From a bacterium (GTDB taxonomy: Bacteria; Chloroflexota; Anaerolineae; Caldilineales; Caldilineaceae): a stretch of DNA of 64,000 nt. Positions within the stretch are counted from its first letter, which is position 1. Every line of letters begins with the position of its first letter. Shown here piece by piece: positions 18,527 through 26,738 of the stretch. The position numbers and the translations under genes were made by a program. Under the pieces are notes generated by a model. The model did not search any database and was not told the origin of the DNA. It saw only the letters and a list, made by a program, of their open reading frames with translations. The stretch spans positions 1-64,000 of the forward strand of contig WGMT01000086.1 of the NCBI GenBank assembly GCA_016124945.1. Reading direction: 5' to 3'.

Positions 18527-18848
18527 ATCGTAGTAGAGACGCCATGGGAAGCAATAACGATATTATAATTCTCACAGGAGGCAGAGCCCAATTGTCATCG
18601 TTATTTGATAACGCTTCCGCCGTACTGTTGTGATTGCTGTAAAACACTTTTTTCACCCGTCCACTATCGAACGGAACACCACATGTCTAGACGCATTGCA
18701 TTGGCAATTTAGAGGTTCTCACCCCAAATCTGAAGTAGATCCGGATTGACGGCCAGGGGTCGTTTCATAACGTTTTCAAACGCTCTTGTGCAAGAATGCC
18801 AACACGGCCCGCGCTCAACCATTGCAAATTCTCAAGGAGAAAACAGCC

Positions 18849-18961
18849 ATGACAACCGCCTTTGCATCTCGTCACGAACTAGACCCTCCCTCATCCAACA
18901 GGCCCAACGCGACCCGGCCTTCCGCCGTCGCCTATTGGACAACCCCCAACGCGCCCTGTAG
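18849..18961 (+). pseudogene. Broken NHLP RiPP precursor (locus B)
   Basis: An ATG with a good ribosome site (CAAGGAGAA about 7 nt upstream) opens a frame whose start, MTTAF, resembles precursor A. After about ten codons the family sequence continues in another frame as SLIQQAQRDPAFRRRLLDNPQRAL and then stops. So the leader has a frameshift near 18880 and everything after the DPAFRRRLL block, including the double-glycine site and core, is gone. It occupies the same place before the NHL gene as precursor A does. It is seen to be broken; loss after duplication is inferred. Confidence 0.75.
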
Positions 18962-18976
18962 CCAACGGAGAGTACC

Positions 18977-21760
18977 ATGAAGAAACGATTGATCCGTTTA
19001 CTGCTTGTTTTGCTAACGGTAGGCGCCGCCACCTTTGGCGTGCTGTGGGGACTTCAGTCCACCTCTCCGTCTGCTGATCTTGCTACATCCATCCCGCCGG
19101 TCAAAAAAATATGGATTGAGGAGGTCACTTCCTTTGGCGCGGCCCGCGCCGCCTCCGCCGCTGTGCTGGATGGGAAGCTGGATCCCATCGCCGATATACT
19201 CTTTGGCCAGCCTGACTTTTCGACAGCCAGCGCGCCCATGACCGCTACGGCTGCCAACTTGAACGCGCCGGGTGCTCTCTTCGTCTATGACCTCACCGGC
19301 CAGCTTTTCATGGCGGATACAGCCCATAACCGGGTACTAATCTGGGCTAGCGTAGAAGATTATGAACAAGGTGACCCGGCAAGCGTGGTGCTAGGTCAGC
19401 CCGATTTTGCGACAACTGAGGCGCTGAACCCACCCACTAACGCCAGCCTGAATGCGCCTAAGGGTGTCACCGTAGGCTTCGACGGTCTGCTCTACGTATC
19501 GGACACGGGCAACAACCGGCTGTTAGTTTTTTTCCCCGTCAACTACCCCAACGATGACTATATCCCCGGCGAATCGTACCCCATCTTCGCCAACGGCCAG
19601 GGCGCTGATTACGTGCTGGGGCAGCCCGATTTTGGCACGACCGCGGACCGGCCTACTGGCCCCGGCAGCCTGAACCGGCCCCACGGCATTGTCACCGACG
19701 TCAAGGACAATCTGGTGGTGGCGGATACGGGCAACAACCGGGTGCTAATCTATGAGTGGCCGCTGGCAAACGGCAACTTCGCCTCCTTTATCATAGGCCA
19801 GGGAGAGGAGTTCTTCGACAGCGCAGCGCCGGACCCGCCCACCGCAAGCAGCATGAACGGGCCGACCGGCGTGGCTGCGGATACGCTGGGCGGGGTGCTC
19901 TATGTAGCGGACACTGGCAATAACCGCATCCTTGTCTTCACCGAAGATCCCGTGGACGCTGTGGCGGACGGGGTGATCGGCCAGCCAGACTTTGTAAGCA
20001 AACTCCCCAACAACGGCGGGATCAGCGCGACCAGCCTCAACCATCCCACCGGGCTAAAGATGGACGCAGGCAACCGGCTCTACGTAGCGGACAGCCACAA
20101 CCACCGGGTGCTGGCCTTCGACCTGACGAGCCACGAAGCCACAGCGGACGCGGTCTTCGGCCAGCCCAACTTCAGCAGCAACGCAGCCAACCACGGCGGC
20201 ATCAGTGCCTCGTCCCTCTACACCCCAACCGGCATTGCCACCGACTCCCTCTACATGGATGTCTACATTGCGGATGCGGGCAACCATCGAGTTCTCCAAT
20301 ACCATCAGCCCTTGCAAAATCCCCTGCCTGTCATCTCCGAGTTGGATCCGGGGACAGTGCCGCCCGGCCTCACAAATTTCTCCTATTTGTCCCGGGGGGG
20401 CGAAGGATATTTTGAGCTGGCCATCTGGGGGTCTGGCATCATCTCCGACACAGTGATCGAGGTGAACGGCGTTCCTCGCTCCACAGGCAGTAACTTTCTA
20501 GGCCTCTCCTACACCAAAATCCAGGCTAGCGAAGTGATGACAACCGGTCTGCTCACCATCACCCTGCGCAATCCTGCACCCGGCGGCGGCGTCTCCAACG
20601 TCTTCGCCCTGGAGATCTACGAACCCGCAGCGGGGGATGACCAGGCTGATAGCGTCATCGGCCAGCGTAGCTTCACCAGCAACGATGGCCCCTTTGGCCG
20701 CACCTCTGCCGCAACCCTCTTCAACCCCAGCGGCATGGTGGTGGACCCGGCTAGCGGGCGCATCTTCGTGGCCGACACAGGCAATGCCCGCGTCCTGAGC
20801 TGGCCCAGCGAGGAGGCCCAGACTCTGGGCGGCGCGGCGGATCTAGTCATCGGCAAGCCCGACTTCGTCACCTACTACTACAAGGAACCATTAGGGCGGA
20901 ACCTGATCCGTCCGGTGGGGCTGGCCCTGGATAGCGGGGGCAATCTCTACGTGGCCGACGCTGAGGAAAGGCTGGTATTGATCTACACAGCCCCCTTTAC
21001 CAACAACATGACATCGACGCTGAATCTCGGCGGCCTCAACAATCCGGTCGATCTGGCCCTGGATAGCCAGGACAACCTCTATGTGGCCGACACCTTCAAC
21101 CACCGCGTGCTCTTCTTTGAAAAGCCACTGAGCAGCGGCGACATCACCCCGGATCGGGTCTTCGGCCAGCCGGACATGATCAGCAGAGACCCGAACCAGG
21201 GAGGCGACATCAGCGCGCTGACCCTGCACTACCCCAGCGGCGTGGCCCTAGACGCTTCGGACAACCTCTACGTCTCCGACAGCAAGAACCATCGGGTGTT
21301 GGTCTATCTGGCGGCGTCGGGGGACGCCTCCGCGGATGTGGTCTTCGGACAGGGAGGTGACTTCACCACTGGCGTGGCCAACAAAGGGGGCGTCAGCGCC
21401 GAGAGCCTGAACTATCCTTATGGCCTGCTGGTGGACGAAGACGGCAACCTCTACGTAGCCGACTCGGACAACAACCGGGTACTGGGCTACGTCGCCCCCC
21501 TGGTCACAGACAGCGTGGCGGATCTGGTCATCGGCCAGTCCGGCTCCTTTGCCAGAGGAACAGCCAATCAAGGGCGCAGCACGGTACAGGGCAACGATGT
21601 TCGCAACCAGGCCACCCTGCGCGCGCCAACGACCGTGGGGCTCAACGCGAACGGGGATCTCTTCGTGACCGACAACGGCAACAACCGGGTGCTAGGCTTC
21701 CAGGGGAATAGGATCCTTCAGATTCAGCGAGATCTCTATCTGCCCAGCGTGACGAGATAG
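18977..21760 (+). CDS. Secreted double NHL-repeat beta-propeller protein B
   Basis: A 927-residue paralogue of the protein at 1398-4199, co-linear throughout. It has a signal peptide (about 5-28), six NHL repeats, the central Ig-like domain with WGSGIISDTVIEVNGVPRS, six more NHL repeats, and the tail LYLPSVTR. GGAGAG lies about 5 nt before the ATG. It follows the broken precursor directly and is followed by an intact precursor and a GNAT. Both copies remain full length while other genes of locus B have decayed, which suggests selection on the propeller. Function is not known; binding the exported peptide or a surface partner is a guess. Confidence 0.85.
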   Translation: MKKRLIRLLLVLLTVGAATFGVLWGLQSTSPSADLATSIPPVKKIWIEEVTSFGAARAASAAVLDGKLDPIADILFGQPDFSTASAPMTATAANLNAPGALFVYDLTGQLFMADTAHNRVLIWASVEDYEQGDPASVVLGQPDFATTEALNPPTNASLNAPKGVTVGFDGLLYVSDTGNNRLLVFFPVNYPNDDYIPGESYPIFANGQGADYVLGQPDFGTTADRPTGPGSLNRPHGIVTDVKDNLVVADTGNNRVLIYEWPLANGNFASFIIGQGEEFFDSAAPDPPTASSMNGPTGVAADTLGGVLYVADTGNNRILVFTEDPVDAVADGVIGQPDFVSKLPNNGGISATSLNHPTGLKMDAGNRLYVADSHNHRVLAFDLTSHEATADAVFGQPNFSSNAANHGGISASSLYTPTGIATDSLYMDVYIADAGNHRVLQYHQPLQNPLPVISELDPGTVPPGLTNFSYLSRGGEGYFELAIWGSGIISDTVIEVNGVPRSTGSNFLGLSYTKIQASEVMTTGLLTITLRNPAPGGGVSNVFALEIYEPAAGDDQADSVIGQRSFTSNDGPFGRTSAATLFNPSGMVVDPASGRIFVADTGNARVLSWPSEEAQTLGGAADLVIGKPDFVTYYYKEPLGRNLIRPVGLALDSGGNLYVADAEERLVLIYTAPFTNNMTSTLNLGGLNNPVDLALDSQDNLYVADTFNHRVLFFEKPLSSGDITPDRVFGQPDMISRDPNQGGDISALTLHYPSGVALDASDNLYVSDSKNHRVLVYLAASGDASADVVFGQGGDFTTGVANKGGVSAESLNYPYGLLVDEDGNLYVADSDNNRVLGYVAPLVTDSVADLVIGQSGSFARGTANQGRSTVQGNDVRNQATLRAPTTVGLNANGDLFVTDNGNNRVLGFQGNRILQIQRDLYLPSVTR

Positions 21761-21764
21761 AAGA

Positions 21765-21847
21765 GGGATTAGGCGATTGAGAGATTAAGAGATTAAGAGA
21801 TTGGCGCGGGTCAACCTCCTAATCTCTCAACCTCTTAATCGCCTATC
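21765..21847. repeat. Intergenic microrepeat hairpin (GAGATTAA type) plus direct repeats
   Basis: The left arm (21765-21812) with repeated GAGATTAA faces CCTCCTAATCTCTCAACCTCTTAATCGCC (about 21815-21844). Just after it, GCCTATCCATTAAACATC occurs twice in tandem with a third partial copy. It occupies the same place after the NHL gene as the hairpin at 4201-4260 but with a different sequence. Confidence 0.55.
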
Positions 21848-21941
21848 CATTAAACATCGCCTATCCATTAAACATCGCCTGCCCATTAACAACGTCTCTT
21901 CAGATGCCTACACATCCACCGTACCGGGAGGAAAACAAACC

Positions 21942-22277
21942 ATGAACCGACAAGAGATTGAAAGCCAACTGATTGCGAAAGCCAGCACAGATCCCGCTTT
22001 TCGCCAACGATTGCTGGACGCCCCCAAAGCAGCTATCGCCGAAGTTCTGGGCATGGAGCTGCCGCCAGACATGACCATCACCGTGCTGGAAGAAGCGGTG
22101 GGGCACCATATTCTGGTGCTGCCACCGGCCCAGCCCAATCTGGACGCCCTGCCCCTGGCGGATCTGGAACTGGCCCTGATAGGCGGCGGGCGAACGCTGC
22201 GACCGGGTAATCCTCACTGCAGCGCCAGGAGCGCATCCGCGTCCAACGCCAGGAGCAGCCTGCGAAGTTCCTGCTGA
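21942..22277 (+). CDS. NHLP-family RiPP precursor peptide B
   Basis: A 111-residue precursor. The leader shows DPAFRQRLLDAPK (17-29), LGMELPPDMTITVLEE and VLPPAQPNLDALPL, and ends in IGGG (80-83). The 28-residue core begins RTLRPG, identical to precursor A, is rich in Ser, Ala and Arg, and has Cys at the fourth position after RTLRPG plus a terminal Cys. GGGAGG precedes the ATG by about 8 nt. The stop lies 7 nt before the GNAT gene, whose ribosome site overlaps it, so the two are probably coupled. The C39 exporter at 5388-7568 must be used if this peptide is secreted, as the local exporter is deleted. Confidence 0.86.
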   Translation: MNRQEIESQLIAKASTDPAFRQRLLDAPKAAIAEVLGMELPPDMTITVLEEAVGHHILVLPPAQPNLDALPLADLELALIGGGRTLRPGNPHCSARSASASNARSSLRSSC

Positions 22278-22284
22278 GGTCACC

Positions 22285-23169
22285 ATGAACAAAGCTGACA
22301 CTGTTCACCGTTTGGACGAGCAGACTATCCCCCCCTTCCTGCTGCTCGTGCAGCCAGGGGAGCGCAGGCGGATCTGGAAAGATCACAAGAATCCGGCGCA
22401 GATTGTGCTGGGCGCGACTTTGCTGGGCCAGCCTGCGGGCATCGCAGTCGGCGTCGTGAACGGGGCATTCGCCGACCTGACCGATCTCTACGTGCTGCCC
22501 GCCTATCGCCGGGGTGGCATTGGTGGCGCACTCCTGGCTGCGCTGGAAAAGGAGGCGATTGAGGCCCGCGCTGAACAGATCGGCACCCTCTACCGGCCGG
22601 ACGAACATACACCGGTTTTTGCACGATTGTTGCATACGCAAGGATGGACAACGCCTATCCCGCGCAGCAAGGTCTTCTGGACGCGGTGTGCGGTGGCTTT
22701 TGGCCCCTGGGTCAGTCGCTATCGCTTCCGCCCGCCCTACGAAACGTTCGCCTGGCCTGACCTAACAGAGTCGGAACGCACACGGCTGGCCGAACGGGGC
22801 AAGAGTGGCTGGTATCCGCCTATGCTATCCCCCTTTCATCGCCCCAACAATGCCTGGGACGGGGAGAGCAGTGTTGGGCTGCGCTGCAACGGCGAAGTCG
22901 TGGGCTGGTGTCTGACAGTGCGGGAAGCGCCGCAGCAGATGCTGGTGGACATCCTCTTTGTCGATCCGCCCTTACAAGTTCTGGGACGGGGCTTTATGCT
23001 GGTGGGGGAGGTGATCCGCCGCTACTGTGCCAGCGGCGGCGACTATGCCTACTGGCGGGTCAGCCCAGACAACGAGCCGATGCTGCGCTGGTCTCGCAAA
23101 GCCTTCGCCAGCGAGGGGTTGGTGGATCAGTATGAGGAATGGGTCAGCGAGAAGACGCTGACTCGGTGA
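22285..23169 (+). CDS. Two-domain GNAT acyltransferase B, candidate RiPP maturase
   Basis: A 294-residue paralogue of the GNAT at 4271-5143. The acyl-CoA loop RRGGIGGALL lies in the first GNAT fold, and QVLGRGFMLV in the second. Both copies share NGEVVGWCLTVRE and the ending SEKTLTR. It begins 7 nt after precursor B, with GAGG overlapping the precursor stop. Such tight pairing with an NHLP precursor argues for acyl transfer to that peptide; the donor and acceptor are unknown. The alternative is a self-immunity acetyltransferase. Confidence 0.77.
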   Translation: MNKADTVHRLDEQTIPPFLLLVQPGERRRIWKDHKNPAQIVLGATLLGQPAGIAVGVVNGAFADLTDLYVLPAYRRGGIGGALLAALEKEAIEARAEQIGTLYRPDEHTPVFARLLHTQGWTTPIPRSKVFWTRCAVAFGPWVSRYRFRPPYETFAWPDLTESERTRLAERGKSGWYPPMLSPFHRPNNAWDGESSVGLRCNGEVVGWCLTVREAPQQMLVDILFVDPPLQVLGRGFMLVGEVIRRYCASGGDYAYWRVSPDNEPMLRWSRKAFASEGLVDQYEEWVSEKTLTR

Positions 23170-23238
23170 GGGAAAAGATACAGAAGATTTGTGATTCACG
23201 AGGCCACACGAAGATAAACGAAGCAGAGGAGATAAAAG

Positions 23239-23365
23239 GACACGGATTACACGGATTGTTAGGATTCCAGAGTAGGAAACGCTTTGTTTTAGCGTATCCG
23301 CAAGGCAATTGCTGAGTCTGGAAAATCCTGAAAATCCGTGTAATCCGTGTCCATCTTCTGTTTCA
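23239..23365. repeat. Intergenic hairpin, second copy of the ACACGGATTACACGGATT type
   Basis: This is the locus B counterpart of the hairpin at 5197-5326, with the same arms (GGACACGGATTACACGGATT against AATCCGTGTAATCCGTGTCC) and the same loop hairpin. It lies in the same place after the GNAT gene, so it was duplicated with the locus. Confidence 0.65.
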
Positions 23366-23417
23366 GCCTTCATTTATTCGTGTGGCTTCGTGGATCCATC
23401 TGCGGATCGAACCCGTG

Positions 23418-23710
23418 TCAAGCCTGCGTGTGAAGACGACTGTACAAGCCGCCCTGCTCAATCAATTCGTCGTGCGTCCCCGATCCAGCAAGAGGATGCG
23501 GTCGGCGCCGCGCACGGTGCCGAGGCGGTGGGCCACGATCAGGCAGGTGGATTGAAGACGTTCCAGCGTCTCGTGGATAGCCGCTTCCGTGGCGGCGTCC
23601 ACTGGCTGGTGGCCTCGTCGAGGATCTGGATCTTGGGGCGCGGGGCCAGGCCGCGCCACATCTGCCGCACTCATTTGTAAGACAATCGGGACGCGTTTCG
23701 AGCGAAACAT
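23418..23710 (-). pseudogene. Deleted C39 ABC exporter (locus B remnant)
   Basis: The 5' end encodes KRVPIVLQMSAAD, the start of a C39 domain matching the exporter at 5388-7568 up to the residue before the catalytic Cys. The sequence then jumps to the end of the nucleotide-binding domain (Walker B region, then ATEAAIHETLERLQSTCLIV and the H-loop segment), skipping about 1.8 kb. A second small deletion removes bases near 23480. Neither the peptidase cysteine nor the membrane domain survives, so it cannot work. The flanking 23170-23417 DNA matches 5144-5387. Confidence 0.85.
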
Positions 23711-23798
23711 AGGTGAAGAAGTCTCTTCGTGCAATAAAACTGAAAGGACGATCTTCAAAGAGTATTGGCGTGACTATAACCTACATGAGGCTTAATTT

Positions 23799-25328
23799 CT
23801 ACACCACCCCGCGCGGACGGTACTGGATCGCCTCGGCCAAATGCGCCACTTCGATCCGCTCCTCACCGGCCAAGTCGGCAATGGTGCGGCTCAGTTTGAG
23901 GACGCGATGGTACGCCCGTGCGCTCAAGTCCATCTGCTTGACGGCGGCGCGCATGAGATTCTTGCCTTCTTCGTTGAGATCGCAGAAGTGCTGCACCTCC
24001 GCCGGCCCCATGTCCCCGTTGACGAGGACGTGCGACTTGCCCCATTCCTTGAAGCGGGCGGCCTGCACCTTGCGCGCCGCATCCACGCGCTTGCGGATCG
24101 CGGCGGAGGTTTCGCCGCCGGCCAACCCCGCCAACTTCTCGAAGGGTACACGGCGCACGTCCACGTGAATGTCGATGCGATCCATGAGGGGGCCGCTGAT
24201 GCGTCCTTGATAGCGCTGCACATGACCCATCGAGCAGGTGCATTCCTTGCGCTCGTCTCCGTAATAGCCGCAAGGACAGGGATTCATCGCCGCCACAAAG
24301 ATGAACCCTGCCGGGAAAGTGAGTGTCCCCGACGCGCGGCTGATGGTGACGACTTTGTCTTCAAGCGGTTGGCGCAGGGTTTCCAGGTTTTTGCTCCCGA
24401 ACTCCGGGAGTTCGTCGAGAAAAAGTACGCCTCTGTGCGCCAGGGACACCTCACCCGGGCGCGGCCAGCGTCCGCCGCCAACCAAACCGGCATGGCTGAT
24501 GGTGTGATGTGGCGCGCGAAAAGGACGTGTGCGCACCAGCGGTGACCCGCCGCCCAGTTCACCGGCCACCGAGTAGATGCGTGTGATCTCCAGCGCTTCT
24601 GGCAGCGTCAACGGCGGCAGGATCGAGGGCAACGCCCGTGCCAGCAACGTCTTGCCCGAGCCGGGTGGCCCTTTCATGAGCAGGTTGTGCGATCCGGCGC
24701 AGGCAATTTCCAGGGCGCGCTTGGTCATCTCTTGCCCCTTGACGTCGGCAAAATCGACGGGGTAGACGATGTGTTCGTTGTCGTCGAAGCGGATCTCTCC
24801 TTCGTAGCGGGGGATGAGCTTGCGCAGGTTGAGGTGGTTGATGATCTCGGTGAGCGTGGCGACGGGGTAGATCTCCAGCTCTTCGATGAGCGCCGCCTCA
24901 GGCGCGTCCACGGCAGGGACGAAGAGACGCTTGTATCCCTGCGCCGCCGCCATCGCCGCCATAGGCAGCACGCCGTTGACGTGGCGCACGGTGCCGTCAA
25001 GGCTGAGTTCGCCCACGATGAGGGCGTCTTCCACTTCGGCCAGCACCTGACGCGTGGCCGAAATCACGCCCAGGGCGATGGGCAGATCGTAGGCGGGGCC
25101 TTCCTTGCGCACATCGGCAGGGGCCAGGTTCACGGTAAGGCGCTGTTGGGGGAAGATGTATCCACTGTTGGAGATGGCGCTGCGCACCCGTTCGCCGCTC
25201 TCCCGCACAGCGGCGTCGGGCAGGCCGACAACGGTCAACTTCTCCAGGCCGTTGGTGATGTCCACTTCCACCTGGACTGGCTCCGCATCCAAACCGACGA
25301 CGGCACAACTCTGAATTTTGGCAAGCAT
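23799..25328 (-). CDS. comM: YifB/ComM-family Mg-chelatase-like AAA ATPase
   Basis: A 509-residue full-length member of the family. A Lon-protease-like S5 domain (about 20-140) precedes an AAA+ magnesium-chelatase-type ATPase with GPPGSGKTLLARALP and VLFLDELPEF, then a C-terminal Mg-chelatase domain with a CxC...C-type segment (NPCPCGYYGD). ComM is a hexameric helicase that promotes branch migration during natural transformation. Its last 65-70 bp are repeated at 18299-18365. It lies next to the deleted exporter but belongs to the housekeeping genome; it may mark where locus B inserted or duplicated. Confidence 0.92.
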   Translation of the reverse strand: MLAKIQSCAVVGLDAEPVQVEVDITNGLEKLTVVGLPDAAVRESGERVRSAISNSGYIFPQQRLTVNLAPADVRKEGPAYDLPIALGVISATRQVLAEVEDALIVGELSLDGTVRHVNGVLPMAAMAAAQGYKRLFVPAVDAPEAALIEELEIYPVATLTEIINHLNLRKLIPRYEGEIRFDDNEHIVYPVDFADVKGQEMTKRALEIACAGSHNLLMKGPPGSGKTLLARALPSILPPLTLPEALEITRIYSVAGELGGGSPLVRTRPFRAPHHTISHAGLVGGGRWPRPGEVSLAHRGVLFLDELPEFGSKNLETLRQPLEDKVVTISRASGTLTFPAGFIFVAAMNPCPCGYYGDERKECTCSMGHVQRYQGRISGPLMDRIDIHVDVRRVPFEKLAGLAGGETSAAIRKRVDAARKVQAARFKEWGKSHVLVNGDMGPAEVQHFCDLNEEGKNLMRAAVKQMDLSARAYHRVLKLSRTIADLAGEERIEVAHLAEAIQYRPRGVV

Positions 25329-25440
25329 GATCGTTCCTTCTGATCGTTATGATACGAGGATAATCTGGTACGAGGGATGGTCATTTGCTGCAATATGGAC
25401 ATCCTAACGAGAATACCCAAAAATTTCAAGCCAACAAATT

Positions 25441-25824
25441 TCAAGCCTGCAACTGGTAGAGCGTAAACAATGCAACATGAACCAGGACGACAATACTAAG
25501 TTGAATGCGAAAAGCCCGTTTGCGCGACGAAACTTTGTGCCGCAGTAATTCTGTCCCCAATATGGCGGCGATGGACCCGCCTGCCGCCGCCACCAGGATC
25601 AACACGCGCTCGGGGACACGGATCGCCGAGGTGCCGGCGACAGATTTGTCGTAGGCATAGAGGACAATCGTGCTGACGTTGATCCCCAGCAGGTACGCCC
25701 ACAGCCAGGGGATCTGGCCCCACACAATGCCGATGCCCATGGTCACCGCGCCGATCACAATCGCCGCCGCCACAAAAGTAACCTGTGGCGAACGACGACG
25801 TGGGCCAGGGTAAGAATTCCCCAT
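25441..25824 (-). CDS. DUF1294 family membrane protein
   Basis: A 127-residue membrane protein with four predicted hydrophobic segments. The family signature YAYDKSVAG occurs after the second, and GGSIAAILGTELLRHKVSSRK matches the DUF1294 core. The ATG is chosen over an adjacent TTG because AGGA lies about 9 nt upstream. Function of the family is unknown. It stands alone between comM and a sugar transporter, 112 nt upstream of comM. Confidence 0.8.
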   Translation of the reverse strand: MGNSYPGPRRRSPQVTFVAAAIVIGAVTMGIGIVWGQIPWLWAYLLGINVSTIVLYAYDKSVAGTSAIRVPERVLILVAAAGGSIAAILGTELLRHKVSSRKRAFRIQLSIVVLVHVALFTLYQLQA

Positions 25825-25843
25825 CAATGATCTGTCCTAAAAG

Positions 25844-25874
25844 AAGCCCCACCGGCGGTCGCCGATGGGGGCTT
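25844..25874 (-). terminator. Rho-independent terminator for the sugar ABC transporter unit
   Basis: AAGCCCCACCGGC and GCCGATGGGGGCTT form a strong GC-rich stem; on the minus strand it is followed by CTTCTTTT. It sits 40 nt past the stop of the second permease. Confidence 0.7.
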
Positions 25875-25913
25875 GGGTGGCGTAATATGCGTCTTCAGTG
25901 TGCGCAACCTGGG

Positions 25914-26738
25914 TTACCCCTTCAACGAACCTGCCAGCAGACCGCGCATGAAGAGTTTGCCCAACAGCAAGTAGACCAATACCGTTGGCGCAGCGGCAAT
26001 CAGCGCCGCCGACATCTGTACATTCCACTCCACCGTCCAACTGCCGGCAATGTTCTGCACCGCCACATTGATCGGCGCCATTCGTGGATTGCTCAACACC
26101 ACCAATCCAATCAGATAGTCGTTCCAGATCGTGGTGAACTGCCAGAGCAGCACCACGGCAAAGGCGGGCATTGAGATCGGCAACAAGATGTAGCGGTAGA
26201 TGCCGAAAAAGCCGCAACCATCAATCTTGGCGGCGTCGAGTAATTCATTGGGGATGCCGGCATAATAGCCGCGGAAGAGCAGCGCCGTAATCGGAATCCC
26301 GAAGATACAGTGAACCATGATCAAGCCGAACACCGTTGCGTAAAGACCGATTGCCTGCAACGTCAACACCAGCGGGATCAGAATGCCCTGGTAGGGCAAG
26401 AACATGCCCACCAAAAAGAGGACGAAGAGCGTGTCTGCCCCGCGAAAACGCCATTTGGCGAAGATGTAGCCATTGAGCGAGCCGATCAAAGACGAGATCA
26501 ACGCCGCCGGCACAGTGACGATGACACTGTTCCAGAAATTAGGCGACACCCGAGACCACGCATCCACCACACCTTCAAAGTAGATGCCACGGGGTAGTTC
26601 CCACATGCGTGTCACATTGACATCGGCATAGGGCTTGATGCTGGTAATCACCATCACGTAGAACGGCATCAGGTAGAAAGCAGCGAAGGCCAGCAACACC
26701 AGATAGATGGCGCCACGCGTCCATAAACGTTGAATCAT
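25914..26738 (-). CDS. Carbohydrate ABC transporter permease (MalG/UgpE type)
   Basis: A 274-residue inner-membrane permease with six hydrophobic segments. The EAA loop reads NELLDAAKIDGCGFFGIYRYI (about 180-200), the usual docking site for the ATPase. The N-terminus with MPFYVMVITSIKP is typical of the second permease in sugar importers. It overlaps the first permease by 4 nt and ends the three-gene unit. No ATPase gene lies nearby, so a shared MsmK/MsmX-type ATPase from elsewhere is presumably used. Confidence 0.9.
   Translation of the reverse strand: MIQRLWTRGAIYLVLLAFAAFYLMPFYVMVITSIKPYADVNVTRMWELPRGIYFEGVVDAWSRVSPNFWNSVIVTVPAALISSLIGSLNGYIFAKWRFRGADTLFVLFLVGMFLPYQGILIPLVLTLQAIGLYATVFGLIMVHCIFGIPITALLFRGYYAGIPNELLDAAKIDGCGFFGIYRYILLPISMPAFAVVLLWQFTTIWNDYLIGLVVLSNPRMAPINVAVQNIAGSWTVEWNVQMSAALIAAAPTVLVYLLLGKLFMRGLLAGSLKG

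Noticed and set aside
18439..18848. A gene in the spacer left of RiPP locus B
   Set aside because: The short plus-strand frames have no ribosome site and no family resemblance; only the remnants described are supported.
24687..25343. 218-residue plus-strand frame across comM
   Set aside because: Antisense to the conserved comM gene, with no homology seen.
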